A stretch of 64,000 nucleotides of DNA. It comes from Endozoicomonas sp. ISHI1. Lineage in GTDB: Bacteria; Pseudomonadota; Gammaproteobacteria; Pseudomonadales; Endozoicomonadaceae. The position numbers and the translations under genes are program-made. Below are positions 1-9,523 of the stretch, one piece after another. Location: the NCBI RefSeq assembly GCF_024606225.1, contig NZ_JAGRPU010000011.1:93444-157443 (forward strand), given 5' to 3'. Within the stretch, counting starts at the first letter, position 1. Each line of letters opens with the position of its first letter. The notes beneath the pieces are model-generated. The model searched no databases. It was not told where the DNA came from and was given only the letters and a program-made list of their open reading frames with translations.

Positions 1-2
1 AA

Positions 3-1376
3 TCCGGACAAAGCTCATGTCCCCACTCAGCTGTTGGACGCTGCCTTCGTTGCATAGGCCATTTTGATCCTGAGAACGCTGCAGATTCCCAAAAAGAACT
101 GCTTTTCGAGTCATGGACTGATCTCCCCCCCCTTCAAGAACTTTGGGATTCTGATCAACTATTACTGAATCTTTCCGAAGCAATCGGAATCGCCGTAATG
201 CTTAACCATACAGAAACACAACAAACAGACAATGAATCATCCCAACTGAGTCAGAGCCAGCCTCATCTTTCACAGTCAGGCGCAATGCAAGCAACAGACA
301 ACATCGAACAATGCGTCTGGGAGACGGGAGAAGACTGGGAGGATGGCCAGTGGCGGCTTTGCAGGGGGGGAGGCAAGAGTACTCAAGGTCTGTCAGATGA
401 CAAACAAAGAGACCACAGCAGACCAAAAACCTGTGACGTGATCATAGTCGGGAAAGATGGCCAGCAGCGGCCATGTGGCATGGTCTATAAGCACGCTCAA
501 TCGCTGTCGTCACACAAAAACAGATACCACACTGAGCAAAAAAACTGTGATGTGACTGTAATCGGAAAGGATGGCCTGCCGCGACCATGCGGCAGGACCT
601 ATAAGAATCTTCAATCGCTGTCGTCACACAAAAACAGATACCACAGTGGGCAAAAAAACTGTGATGTAACCGTGATCGGAAAGGATGGCCAGCCGCGACC
701 GTGCGGGGTGCTCTGCCGGAATAGTAACGCCCTGTGGGGGCACAAAACAAGAGCCCACACCAGGCAACAAACCTGTGTCGTGACCATGATCGGGGAGGAT
801 GGCCAGCAGCGGCCGTGTGGGGCGGTCTGCAGGAATTTTGTAGCCTTGTGGAATCACAAGAGAAACGTCCACAGCGGGAAAAAAAACTGTGACGTAGCTG
901 TGGTCGGGGAGGATGGACAACAGCGGCCATGCGGGAAGGTCTGCAAGAATGTTAATTCCTTGTTGCACCATAAACTAAAAGACCACACCGGGGAAAAAAA
1001 ATGTCAGGTCACAGTGGTCGGGGAAGGTGGCCGACAGCGGCCATGCGGGAAGGTTTGTAGCAATGCTGCAGTTCTGTCGGCTCACAGAGCCCAATGTCAC
1101 AACGGGCAAAAAACCTGTGACGTAACAGTGGTGGGGGAGGATGGCCAGCAGCGGCCATGCGGAAAGGTTTGCAAGAATATTCATGTCCTGTGGAATCACA
1201 AAAGCAGAAAGCACACCGGGCAGCAGGTCTGTGATGCGACCGTGATCGGGGAGGATGGTCAAAAACGGCCCTGCGGGATGATTTATAAGAATGCTAAATC
1301 CCTGTGGGATCACAAGAAAATACATCGAAAACGCAAGCCTGCTGATTTGGACCAGATCGATGACATCAGTCCCTGA
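3..1376 (+). CDS. Poly-zinc-finger protein A (5' end outside window)
   Basis: The frame is open from base 3 to the stop at 1374-1376, and bases 3-197 translate into sequence alignable with the middle of the paralogue just downstream. The true start therefore lies before the window; the ATG at 198 is internal. From about base 310 the protein has nine 38-residue repeats. Eight follow C-x13-C-x12-H-x4-H with a conserved GxDGQxRPCG core; the first is degenerate. Linkers such as HTGEKKC and HSGQKNC resemble the TGEKP linkers of eukaryotic C2H2 zinc fingers, but the Cys-Cys loop is far longer than the usual 2-4 residues. A third Cys often sits four residues after the second and is sometimes Tyr or Phe. 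The tail is basic (HRKRK). Zinc binding is likely; nucleic-acid or protein targets are unknown. By analogy with protein B it may be secreted. Confidence 0.8.
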   Translation, partial: SGQSSCPHSAVGRCLRCIGHFDPENAADSQKELLFESWTDLPPLQELWDSDQLLLNLSEAIGIAVMLNHTETQQTDNESSQLSQSQPHLSQSGAMQATDNIEQCVWETGEDWEDGQWRLCRGGGKSTQGLSDDKQRDHSRPKTCDVIIVGKDGQQRPCGMVYKHAQSLSSHKNRYHTEQKNCDVTVIGKDGLPRPCGRTYKNLQSLSSHKNRYHSGQKNCDVTVIGKDGQPRPCGVLCRNSNALWGHKTRAHTRQQTCVVTMIGEDGQQRPCGAVCRNFVALWNHKRNVHSGKKNCDVAVVGEDGQQRPCGKVCKNVNSLLHHKLKDHTGEKKCQVTVVGEGGRQRPCGKVCSNAAVLSAHRAQCHNGQKTCDVTVVGEDGQQRPCGKVCKNIHVLWNHKSRKHTGQQVCDATVIGEDGQKRPCGMIYKNAKSLWDHKKIHRKRKPADLDQIDDISP

Positions 1377-1451
1377 TCTGACATCCGCCCTTTCTCGAGG
1401 TTTTCTTGATCTATCCTTCCTCTCTGTGAACCAGAAAGCAAGGATGGAATT

Positions 1452-3314
1452 ATTAAACACTCACTCATTGCGGCACTGCTGGTATTTTTGTTGTCTGCTG
1501 TTTGCCAGGCCGAAACGTTGACAGAACCTTTTATTGTTGAGTTTGGAGAGAAAACAGGTTTTCCAAACCAGAGCTTTTCTATGAAGCGTCACCTGAATAC
1601 ATTTTCAGACATGGCCGACGCAAACGGCTATGCAGGACCGGGCTCGCTGTTTGATAACAAACGATCCGGGATTGGCCGTTATGGAGCAAAAATATCTATC
1701 ATTGAATCGACTTCATGGCAGTGGCCATATGCCACTTGCCTGCTGGCCGCTTTTGAATTGATCCTGATCGCCAAGAATGTTCCTATAAGCGCCATCCCTT
1801 ATTCGAGCCCGGATTCAACACTGTTTAACCCTATTGAACAGCAGGAAGTAACATCTATGCTGACACAGGGGGATCGCTCACTTGCGGCCATCATCAGGAT
1901 GTTTGGCTCTGAACATAGGCAACAACAAGGCCAGCCTTCAGAATCATCCGTTCAGGAAAAAACAGAAGCTTCCTCTCATCAAACAGGCTCTCTCACCAGT
2001 CCACTGAATGTTGACTATAGCGACGGTAACGGAGGCCCTCAAAAAAAATCGCATACTTTAGGCTTAAATTGTTTCGCCTATCCTTGCAGTGGCATTTGTC
2101 AATTCCGGCCACCATCCGATAGCGGAGAACGATCTGAAAGGCCGGTGAATTCTGAAGAAAATTCGACCATCCAGACAGAAGCAACATCCGGACAAAGCTC
2201 ATGCTCTCATTTGGCTTATGGGTGCTGCCTTCGTTGCATGGTGTATTGTGATCCTCCAAGCACCACAAATTTACTGCAAAACCCGCCTTTCGAAACATGG
2301 TTTGATCTCTCTTCCATGCAATCCCCATACGTCACTGATCAAATATTTCAGAGTCTTTTCGAAGAAATCGGAATTTCCATATTGCTTGACCATTCAGAAA
2401 CACAACAAACCACCGCTGAATCATCCCAATCGAGTCAGAGCCAGGCTCACCTTTCACAGTCCGGCGCAATACAGGCCAAAGATAACTGCCAACAAATCTG
2501 TGACGAGACACTAGTCGGGGAGGATGGCCGGGAGTGGGAGTGCGGGGCGGTGTGCAAGAATGCCCGAGGTATGTCGTGTCATAAAAGAAGATTCCACAGC
2601 GGGCCACAAACCTGTGACGTACTCGTGATCGATGAGGGTGGCCAGACGAGGCCATGCGGGAGGGGCTGTGAGAATGCTAATGCCCTGTCGTATCACAAAA
2701 AAAGAGACCACAACGAGCAACAAATCTGTGACGTGGATGTGGTCAGAGAGGACGGTAAAAAGCAGAGATGCGGGATGGTCTGCAAAAATGCTCTATCTCT
2801 GTCATCTCACAAAAAAGTAGTCCACAGCGGGCAACAAACCTGTGACGAGACTCTGGTCGGGGACGATGGCCAGCCACGGCCATGCGGGCTTGTCTTCAAG
2901 AATAATCCATCTCTAAGGGTTCATAAAAGCAGATACCACACCGGGCAAAAAAACTGTGACATGACCGTAGTTGGAGAGGATGGCCAGCAGTGGCCCTGCG
3001 GGACAGTCTGCAAAAATGGTCGCGTCCTGGTGCAACACAAAAGCAAATTCCACGGTGAACAAAAAATATGTGACGTGTTAGGAGTCAGGGAAGATGGCCT
3101 GCAATGGGCATGTGGGGCGGCTTTCAAGAGCGCCCGCGCCCTGTCGGATCACAAAAGCGAATGCCACTCCGGGCAAGAAATCTGTGACGCCACCGTGATC
3201 GGGAAGGATGGCCAGCAACAACCATGTGGGACAGTCTGTAAGAATGTTATGGCGCTGTTGGAACATAAGACAAGACATCGAAAACGCAAGGTGGTTGATG
3301 TGAATCAGGAGTGA
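1452..3314 (+). CDS. Poly-zinc-finger protein B, probable signal peptide
   Basis: Paralogue of the preceding gene, with a 75-base gap. The C-terminal part (from about base 2500) holds seven 38-residue repeats of the form C-x13-C-x12-H-x4-H, and the protein ends in a basic stretch. The first roughly 340 residues are a Ser/Gln-rich region with a Cys-rich patch and no recognised domain. The start is uncertain. TTG at 1488 is the first conventional start, but it would cut through a hydrophobic segment. Reading back, the frame encodes KHSLIAALLVFLLSAVCQA, a typical signal peptide ending in a signal peptidase site. An ATT at 1452 lies 7 bases after AAGGA (1440-1444), so I place the start there; ATT starts are rare but known. 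The alternative is a lost ATG. Function unknown; export and zinc binding are inferred. Confidence 0.75.
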   Translation: MKHSLIAALLVFLLSAVCQAETLTEPFIVEFGEKTGFPNQSFSMKRHLNTFSDMADANGYAGPGSLFDNKRSGIGRYGAKISIIESTSWQWPYATCLLAAFELILIAKNVPISAIPYSSPDSTLFNPIEQQEVTSMLTQGDRSLAAIIRMFGSEHRQQQGQPSESSVQEKTEASSHQTGSLTSPLNVDYSDGNGGPQKKSHTLGLNCFAYPCSGICQFRPPSDSGERSERPVNSEENSTIQTEATSGQSSCSHLAYGCCLRCMVYCDPPSTTNLLQNPPFETWFDLSSMQSPYVTDQIFQSLFEEIGISILLDHSETQQTTAESSQSSQSQAHLSQSGAIQAKDNCQQICDETLVGEDGREWECGAVCKNARGMSCHKRRFHSGPQTCDVLVIDEGGQTRPCGRGCENANALSYHKKRDHNEQQICDVDVVREDGKKQRCGMVCKNALSLSSHKKVVHSGQQTCDETLVGDDGQPRPCGLVFKNNPSLRVHKSRYHTGQKNCDMTVVGEDGQQWPCGTVCKNGRVLVQHKSKFHGEQKICDVLGVREDGLQWACGAAFKSARALSDHKSECHSGQEICDATVIGKDGQQQPCGTVCKNVMALLEHKTRHRKRKVVDVNQE

Positions 3315-3618
3315 TGACTTCTGCCCGGACTCAAAAGGTAAAGTGAATGAATTGCTGGATACAGCTGCTGAGCCGCAATATGTGTCCTGGAAATCCTATA
3401 AAAAAGTGCATATGGAGTATTGAAAAATCTGTTCTTTAGATCTGGGAATTCTGTTTGATTTTGTGCATGATTGTGCACTGGCCAAAAGCCATTGGAGGCT
3501 GCTAATTCGCCTTTAGTGGAAATGCCATCATCAATAGGTATGAAAAACACAGGCATTTTCCGATTAGATTGATCATACGGCATAGGATTACGTTTGCCGT
3601 GACTGGGGGAGACACCGC
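3315..3618 (+). other. Intergenic region before putA
   Basis: 304 bases without a convincing gene. Reverse-strand open frames here have no family resemblance. A purine-rich GGGGGAG at about 3605-3611 is the probable putA ribosome binding site. I could not pick a confident promoter. Confidence 0.5.
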
Positions 3619-6600
3619 ATGTTCGAGGCTAGTGCCGTATTTAAGCCTGAATTCATCCAGCAGAGTCCAGCCAAACTTTGGGAGGCTATTTCTCCACAAT
3701 ACAGCGTGGATGAGTCAGCCTTGCTGGCACAGCTGACCGGTTTGGCCAGGCCTGATCCGCAGCAGCTCGCTGCAGTGACCCGACGAGCCACCGACCTGGT
3801 CGAACAGGTTCGAGCCCGGGAAGATTCCACTCATATGATTGACTCCATGCTGTTGCAATACAGTCTGGATACCCGTGAAGGTATTCTGCTGATGTGCCTC
3901 GCAGAAGCCCTGATGAGAATTCCTGACTCGGAAACTGCGGATGCCCTGATTCGCGACAAGCTCAGTGTCGCTGAATGGGAAAAACATCTCAAACAAAGTG
4001 ACTCACTATTGGTGAATGCTTCCACCTGGGGGCTGATGTTGACCGGTAAGGTGGTGACATTGGGCAAGTCTGAAGACGGCCGCCCGGCTAGCGTGATTGG
4101 TCGATTGGTTAAAAAAATGGGTGAGCCCGTGATTCGTCAGGCTGTGAATCAGGCGATGAAAATTATGGGTGAGCATTTTGTACTGGGTCGCACGATTTCA
4201 GAAGCGCTTAAGAATGGTCGAAAGCCAAGAGAGAAAGGCTACACCTATTCTTTTGATATGCTGGGTGAAGCGGCACTGACCGAAAAAGATGCACAGAAAT
4301 ATCTGGCTTCCTATATGGCGGCTGTCGAGTCCGTTGGCCTGGAACAGAGTATCGGTGATAAAGGCCTTCGTCCCACCGTTTCTATCAAACTGTCTGCCTT
4401 GCATCCCCGTTATGAAGTGGCCAATGAAGCCCGTGTTCTTAAAGAACTGTTTGGCAGTGTGCTGGGACTGATTCGAAGTGCCAGAAGTCTGAATGTGGGA
4501 ATCACCATTGATGCCGAAGAGCAAGATCGCCTTGAGCTGTCACTGAAACTGTTCGAGAAGCTCTACCGTCATCCTGAATGCCGGGGGTGGGGTGGTTTTG
4601 GATTGGTTGTTCAGGCCTACGGTAAGAGAGCACTCCCCGTTCTTGCCTGGTTGGCTGCTCTGGCAAAAGAGCAGGGTGATGAAATTCCTGTGCGTTTGGT
4701 AAAAGGCGCCTACTGGGACAGTGAAATCAAACTGTGTCAGCAGTCAGGATATTCCGGCTACCCGGTTTATACTCGCAAAGAAGCAACAGACGTCGCTTAT
4801 TTGGTGTGTGCACGTTTTCTGCTGAGTGAGCCTGTTAAAGGGACTATTTATCCCCAGTTTGCTACCCACAATGCTCATACTGTCGCCAGCATTCTGAGCA
4901 TGGCTGAACACAAACAATATGAATTCCAGCGTCTGCACGGAATGGGCGATGCCCTCTATAACACAGTGCTGGATCAGGAAAAATCAGACGTTCGCATTTA
5001 TGCACCCGTGGGTAGTCACAAAGATTTGCTGCCCTACCTCGTGCGCCGACTACTGGAAAATGGAGCTAACTCATCCTTTGTTCATCGTCTGGTGGATGCC
5101 AGGACGCCTGCGGTGGATCTGGTGCATCATCCTGTCAGTGTGCTTGAGAAACACAGCTCTCTGGCCAATGACCGAATTCCCTTACCTTCAGATATTTTTG
5201 GAGGGGACAGAGTCAATTCCATAGGTGTAAATATCGATATTGAGTCCCAATGGCAGCCTTTTTCGAAATCGGTTCAGAAGTTTATGAGCCAAACATGGCA
5301 GAAAGGCCCTGTGATTTCCGGTCAACAGGTTGAAACTGGAATAGCGGTAGATGTGCAGTGTCCTTATCAGCTCAGTGAGCTGGCTGGTCGTCTGTATTAC
5401 GCCGGAGAAAAAGAAGTGGATCAGGCTATTTCAGTGGCTCACAAGGCGTTTGACAGCTGGAATCAGACGCCAGTAGAAACTCGTGCCCAGAGCCTTGAAA
5501 AGCTGGCAGGTCTGTTGGAAGCCAATCTTGAAGAGCTGGTGGCACTCTGTCACAAAGAAGCCGGCAAGACGATTCACGACAGTCTCGATGAAGTGCGAGA
5601 GGCGGTTGACTTCTGTCGTTATTATGCCAACCAGGCTCGTGAGAAATTCTCTGCACCTCAGGTTATGCCCGGGCCTACCGGCGAATCTAATGAGCTTTAT
5701 CTGACCGGTCGTGGTGTATTCCTTTGCATCAGTCCCTGGAACTTCCCTCTGGCTATTTTCCTGGGGCAGGTTGTCGCGGCTCTGGCCTCTGGTAACACCG
5801 TTGTGGCTAAGCCCGCCGAGCAAACTACTCTCATTGCGGCACGTGCTGTTGAGATGATGCTGGAAGCCGGCGTGCCTGCCGATGTGATTCAATTGGTTCC
5901 GGGTGAAGGTAAGGATATTGGTCATCAGTTGACCACCGATCCCCGAATTGCTGGTGTCGCTTTCACCGGTTCAACCCAGACAGCGAGACTCATAAACCAG
6001 ACTCTGGCTGCGCGTGAGGGCGCTATCATTCCACTGATCGCTGAGACCGGTGGTCAGAATGCCATGATCGTAGACTCCACTGCTCTGCCGGAGCAGGTCG
6101 TTAATGACGTTGTTCAGTCAGCTTTCGCCAGTGCCGGGCAGCGTTGTTCTGCTCTGCGGGTTCTCTACGTTCAGGATGATATTGCTGAACGTATTGAGGA
6201 CTTGCTGGTCGGTGCGATGGCAGAACTGAAGGTGGGTAATCCAGCTCTGCACGAAACAGACCTTGGTCCTGTCATCAGCGAAGTTGCCCACACAGGACTG
6301 CAGGCTCATGTCGATCGCATGAAGCAGGAAGCACGGTTGATTGCTGAAGTGGATCTGGGCGCTGAGTGCAATCAAGGTTACTTTATTGCGCCGGTTGCCT
6401 TTGAAATTGAGAGCATCAGCCAACTGGAAAAGGAACAGTTTGGTCCGATTCTTCACGTGGTCCGCTATAAGGCTTCTGAACTGGATAAAGTGATTCAGGA
6501 AATTAACGGCACAGGTTACGGTTTGACTCTGGGGGTACACAGCCGCAACGAAGCGACTTCGTCTTACATTGAGCAGAGCCTCAAGGTAGGTAACGCTTAC

Positions 6601-6789
6601 ATAAACCGTAATCAGATTGGTGCAGTAGTTGGTGTTCAGCCATTTGGTGGGCAGGGACTCTCCGGCACAGGCCCAAAAGCCGGTGGACCTCACTATCTGT
6701 ATCGCTTTGCTACTGAACGTACCCGCACTATCAATACAACGGCAGTCGGTGGTAACGCCACGCTGTTGTCTCTGGGGGCTGGTCACTGA
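3619..6789 (+). CDS. putA: Bifunctional proline dehydrogenase / P5C dehydrogenase PutA
   Basis: Oxidises proline to glutamate in two steps, with FAD in the N-terminal proline dehydrogenase half and NAD in the C-terminal aldehyde dehydrogenase half, peripherally at the inner membrane. The PRODH barrel spans roughly residues 130-470 and includes the LVKGAYWDSEIK signature. The P5C dehydrogenase half starts near residue 570, with SPWNFPLAIF, catalytic Glu809 in AETGGQN and nucleophile Cys843 in SAGQRCSALR. At 1056 residues it lacks the N-terminal ribbon-helix-helix of E. coli PutA (1320 residues), so it should not repress its own operon. ATG at 3619 follows GGGGGAG at good spacing. putP follows 159 bases downstream, giving a proline uptake-and-use unit. 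Confidence 0.97.
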   Translation: MFEASAVFKPEFIQQSPAKLWEAISPQYSVDESALLAQLTGLARPDPQQLAAVTRRATDLVEQVRAREDSTHMIDSMLLQYSLDTREGILLMCLAEALMRIPDSETADALIRDKLSVAEWEKHLKQSDSLLVNASTWGLMLTGKVVTLGKSEDGRPASVIGRLVKKMGEPVIRQAVNQAMKIMGEHFVLGRTISEALKNGRKPREKGYTYSFDMLGEAALTEKDAQKYLASYMAAVESVGLEQSIGDKGLRPTVSIKLSALHPRYEVANEARVLKELFGSVLGLIRSARSLNVGITIDAEEQDRLELSLKLFEKLYRHPECRGWGGFGLVVQAYGKRALPVLAWLAALAKEQGDEIPVRLVKGAYWDSEIKLCQQSGYSGYPVYTRKEATDVAYLVCARFLLSEPVKGTIYPQFATHNAHTVASILSMAEHKQYEFQRLHGMGDALYNTVLDQEKSDVRIYAPVGSHKDLLPYLVRRLLENGANSSFVHRLVDARTPAVDLVHHPVSVLEKHSSLANDRIPLPSDIFGGDRVNSIGVNIDIESQWQPFSKSVQKFMSQTWQKGPVISGQQVETGIAVDVQCPYQLSELAGRLYYAGEKEVDQAISVAHKAFDSWNQTPVETRAQSLEKLAGLLEANLEELVALCHKEAGKTIHDSLDEVREAVDFCRYYANQAREKFSAPQVMPGPTGESNELYLTGRGVFLCISPWNFPLAIFLGQVVAALASGNTVVAKPAEQTTLIAARAVEMMLEAGVPADVIQLVPGEGKDIGHQLTTDPRIAGVAFTGSTQTARLINQTLAAREGAIIPLIAETGGQNAMIVDSTALPEQVVNDVVQSAFASAGQRCSALRVLYVQDDIAERIEDLLVGAMAELKVGNPALHETDLGPVISEVAHTGLQAHVDRMKQEARLIAEVDLGAECNQGYFIAPVAFEIESISQLEKEQFGPILHVVRYKASELDKVIQEINGTGYGLTLGVHSRNEATSSYIEQSLKVGNAYINRNQIGAVVGVQPFGGQGLSGTGPKAGGPHYLYRFATERTRTINTTAVGGNATLLSLGAGH

Positions 6790-6798
6790 TCGTCTTTG

Positions 6799-6825
6799 CC
6801 TGCCCTTTATGGCTTTAGGGGCAGG
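6799..6825 (+). terminator. Hairpin after putA
   Basis: CCTGCCC (6799-6805) pairs with GGGCAGG (6819-6825). Only a weak T-rich stretch follows (CTTTACTCTTTTT, about 6832-6844), so it may attenuate between putA and putP rather than terminate fully. Confidence 0.35.
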
Positions 6826-6948
6826 GTTGTAGCCTTTACTCTTTTTCAGATGCTCTGAAAACAAAATCTTGCCTGTGTCTCTGTTGGGAGCGGATCAAAT
6901 TTCTGTCTGACAGTACTCAGGACAAGTTATGCAGTATGGAGAAAAATA

Positions 6949-8439
6949 ATGATTATAAATACCTTTGCGACAATTATGACGTTTGTCGTGTATCTGGGCA
7001 TGATGCTGATGATAGGCCTCTGGGCCTGGAAGCGGACTTCAGACTCTGAAGATTACTTTCTGGGTGGACGCAGTTTGGGACCCTGGCCTGCTGCCCTGAG
7101 TGCAGGCGCTTCTGATATGAGTGGCTGGCTTCTGCTGGGTTTGCCGGGTTATGCCTTTGCATCAGGCGTTGAAGCCTTCTGGTTGGCCGGTGGCCTGCTG
7201 GTGGGTACCTGGTTGAACTGGTTACTGATGGCCCGTCGTCTGCGTGTCTACAGCGCAGCTTCCGGAAATGCCCTCACCCTGCCGGAATTCTTTACCAATC
7301 GCTTCCGTGATACTTCAAAGGTGCTGCAGGTAGTATCGGCGCTCTTTATCCTGCTGTTCTTCCTGTTCTACACAAGCTCCGGTCTGGTTGCCGGTGGCAA
7401 GTTGTTCGAAACAGTATTCGGCCTTGATTATAGCTGGGCGGTCATCATCGGAACGCTCTGTGTGATTTCTTATACCTTGTTCGGTGGCTTCCTGGCTGTT
7501 TCCTGGACAGATCTGGTTCAGGGCCTTTTGATGGCCGCGGCTATGGTGATCGTACCGGTTATTGCATTGCAAACCGGAAGCTCCGATGCGTCAGTGTTTG
7601 AGCAGCTGCGTGTTCATAACTCCGAACTGTTGAATCCATTTACCACGTCTGACGGCAATGCTCTCGGGTGGATGGCCATTATTTCTCTGGTCGCCTGGGG
7701 GTTGGGTTACTTTGGTCAGCCTCATATCCTGGCGCGTTTTGCCGGAATCCGTTCGGAACAGGATGTACCTACAGCCCGTCGTATAGCAGTGAGCTGGAGT
7801 GCTATCTCCATGCTAGGTGCCATTTTGGTGGGGCTGATCGGTTTGCTCTATATCAATGAAACAAATCAGTCTCTGGGTGATGGTGAAACGATCTTCATGG
7901 TATTGGTCAACGCACTGTTCCATCCGGTCGTCGCCGGCATTCTGCTCGCTGCTATTCTGGCTGCGATCATGAGTACCGCTGACTCTCAGCTATTGGTGTC
8001 TTCTTCTGCACTGGCAGAAGACTTTTACAAGGCAGTGATTCGCAAGAATGCTGAGCAGAAAGAGGTTTTGATGGTTGGTCGTTTGGCGGTAGTCCTCATC
8101 GCTCTGGTCGCCCTTGTTCTGGCTATGTCGCCTGACAGCTCCGTTCTGGGTCTGGTCTCATATGCCTGGGCTGGATTTGGTGCCGCATTCGGCCCCGCAC
8201 TGATCATGAGTCTCTACTGGAAACGTATGAATCGCAACGGTGCTCTTGCGGGGATTATTGTTGGTGGTGTCACTGTTGTTTTGTGGAAACAAGTGTCCGG
8301 GGGTATCTTCGACCTCTACGAAATTGTGCCAGGCATTTTGTTTGCTCTCATTGCCATTGTTGTTGTCAGCCTGATGTCTTGCGAGCCTGAAGCGGAAATC
8401 GTGGATGAGTTTGATGGGGTAGAAAAAGCTCTGGCCTGA
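6949..8439 (+). CDS. putP: Sodium/proline symporter PutP
   Basis: Inner-membrane sodium:solute symporter that imports proline for PutA. At 496 residues it matches the usual PutP length. It begins with a hydrophobic helix, and the early sequence SDSEDYFLGGRSLGPWPAALSAGASDMSGWLL is split across the family's Na-binding region (residues about 31-62). The central ISLVAWGLGYFGQPHILARF stretch and the later AAILAAIMSTADSQLLVSSS helix are hallmarks of PutP. About 12-13 membrane helices are visible as hydrophobic blocks. ATG at 6949 follows TATGGAGAAAAATA, with GGAG as ribosome binding site. Placement directly after putA supports proline as the substrate. Confidence 0.95.
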   Translation: MIINTFATIMTFVVYLGMMLMIGLWAWKRTSDSEDYFLGGRSLGPWPAALSAGASDMSGWLLLGLPGYAFASGVEAFWLAGGLLVGTWLNWLLMARRLRVYSAASGNALTLPEFFTNRFRDTSKVLQVVSALFILLFFLFYTSSGLVAGGKLFETVFGLDYSWAVIIGTLCVISYTLFGGFLAVSWTDLVQGLLMAAAMVIVPVIALQTGSSDASVFEQLRVHNSELLNPFTTSDGNALGWMAIISLVAWGLGYFGQPHILARFAGIRSEQDVPTARRIAVSWSAISMLGAILVGLIGLLYINETNQSLGDGETIFMVLVNALFHPVVAGILLAAILAAIMSTADSQLLVSSSALAEDFYKAVIRKNAEQKEVLMVGRLAVVLIALVALVLAMSPDSSVLGLVSYAWAGFGAAFGPALIMSLYWKRMNRNGALAGIIVGGVTVVLWKQVSGGIFDLYEIVPGILFALIAIVVVSLMSCEPEAEIVDEFDGVEKALA

Positions 8440-8452
8440 AGGCCATGAGTAT

Positions 8453-8486
8453 TCCAGTGGCTGCGGTTTAAAGAGCAGTCACTGGA
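8453..8486. terminator. Hairpin between convergent putP and aqpZ
   Basis: TCCAGTGGCTGC (8453-8464) pairs with GCAGTCACTGGA (8475-8486), 12 base pairs with one G-U, around a 10-base loop. It lies between the ends of the two converging genes and could serve both strands. No long T run is present. Confidence 0.5.
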
Positions 8487-9197
8487 TTACTGACGTACAT
8501 CATTCTCAGCACTCACCCAGCCGTAAACTTTACCTGCCAGTAAGGCGCCAACAACAGGCGCTACCCAGAACAACCATAACTGGGCAGTTGCCCAATCACC
8601 GACAAATACTGCCACGCTGGTGCTTCGGGCCGGGTTAACCGAGGTGTTACTCACCGGAATGGTTATCAGGTGAATCAGGGTTAGACACAAGCCTATAGCG
8701 ACTGGCGCAAAACCCGCGGGAGCGCGCTTATCGGTCGCTCCAAGAATGACCATAAGAAACATAAAGGTCATCACTACCTCAGCGATCAGCACCGCCACCA
8801 TTGAGTAGCCGCCAGGGGAGTGGGCCCCATAGCCATTTGAAGCAAAACCATCCGATACATCAAAATCCGGTGCGCCTGAGGCAATGAAATACAATATTGC
8901 CGCACCGGCGATACCCCCAGCCACTTGTGCGATAATGTAGGGAACCAGTTCATTCAACGGGAATCTGCCACCGGACCATAAACCAAAGGATACGGCAGGG
9001 TTTAAATGGCTCCCGGAAACGTGGCCAATAGCGTACGCCATGGTCAGAACGGTTAAGCCAAATGCCAAAGAGACACCAGCAAAACCGATACCCAGTTCAG
9101 GAAAGCCAGCAGCCAGTACTGCACTGCCACAACCGCCTAATACCAACCAAAGCGTACCGAAAAACTCAGCCGCCAATTTGTTTGTTAAGCTCATCAT
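8487..9197 (-). CDS. aqpZ: Aquaporin Z
   Basis: Inner-membrane water channel of the MIP family. The 236-residue protein has both half-helix motifs: HLNPAVS (NPA at residues 66-68) and SVNPARS near residue 185. Runs such as [17 protein letters not shown] and [20 protein letters not shown] are nearly those of E. coli AqpZ, and the His and Arg of the water-selective filter are in place, which argues against a glycerol channel. Two ATGs are adjacent; the second (9194) is better spaced from the CAGGA upstream. It stands alone and converges on putP; the gene to its right, pilB, is unrelated. Confidence 0.95.
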   Translation of the reverse strand: MMSLTNKLAAEFFGTLWLVLGGCGSAVLAAGFPELGIGFAGVSLAFGLTVLTMAYAIGHVSGSHLNPAVSFGLWSGGRFPLNELVPYIIAQVAGGIAGAAILYFIASGAPDFDVSDGFASNGYGAHSPGGYSMVAVLIAEVVMTFMFLMVILGATDKRAPAGFAPVAIGLCLTLIHLITIPVSNTSVNPARSTSVAVFVGDWATAQLWLFWVAPVVGALLAGKVYGWVSAENDVRQ

Positions 9198-9523
9198 ATT
9201 TTCCTGATTAAAGCTAACAGCACACCAGTTGGAATCGCATCAACAGCGACTGTTAAGCCGACTTATAATACGAAGACAATGTATTGATTTTCGATACCTT
9301 CCCTCGCCTGATTCAATTTAGTCAGTAAAAGCCATTCTGTCCTGCAAATTATTAGGAAATGGTCGTTAGTTTGTTTTTTTGTTTAAACTTTTAGCGTGTT
9401 TTTTTGAATGTCTGTTCGAAAACTTTTCATTCGTTACAACTTTTTTGTTTTTTGCAAAGTTATGAATATGAATGCTTTTCATTTGGTTTTGTGAGTTCGA
9501 TGTTCATTGTTTGGGTGCCGTTA
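9198..9523. other. AT-rich intergenic region, aqpZ upstream
   Basis: 326 bases with several T-rich runs (about 9370-9460) and no open frame of note. It must hold the aqpZ promoter (reverse strand) and the 3' end of the pilB transcript. I did not identify clear boxes. Confidence 0.5.

Noticed and set aside
198..200. ATG at 198 as the true start of the first zinc-finger gene
   Set aside because: The same frame is open to the window edge and the upstream residues align with the paralogue, so 198 is internal.
442..1460. Reverse-strand frames opposite the zinc-finger repeats
   Set aside because: They are shadows generated by the 114-base repeats; the + strand keeps the Cys/His pattern.
3305..3583. 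92-codon reverse-strand frame between the zinc-finger gene and putA
   Set aside because: No ribosome binding site, no recognisable domain, and it overlaps the end of the upstream gene.
6118..6864. 248-codon reverse-strand frame over the 3' part of putA
   Set aside because: It is the complement of the conserved aldehyde dehydrogenase domain and lacks a start context or family resemblance.
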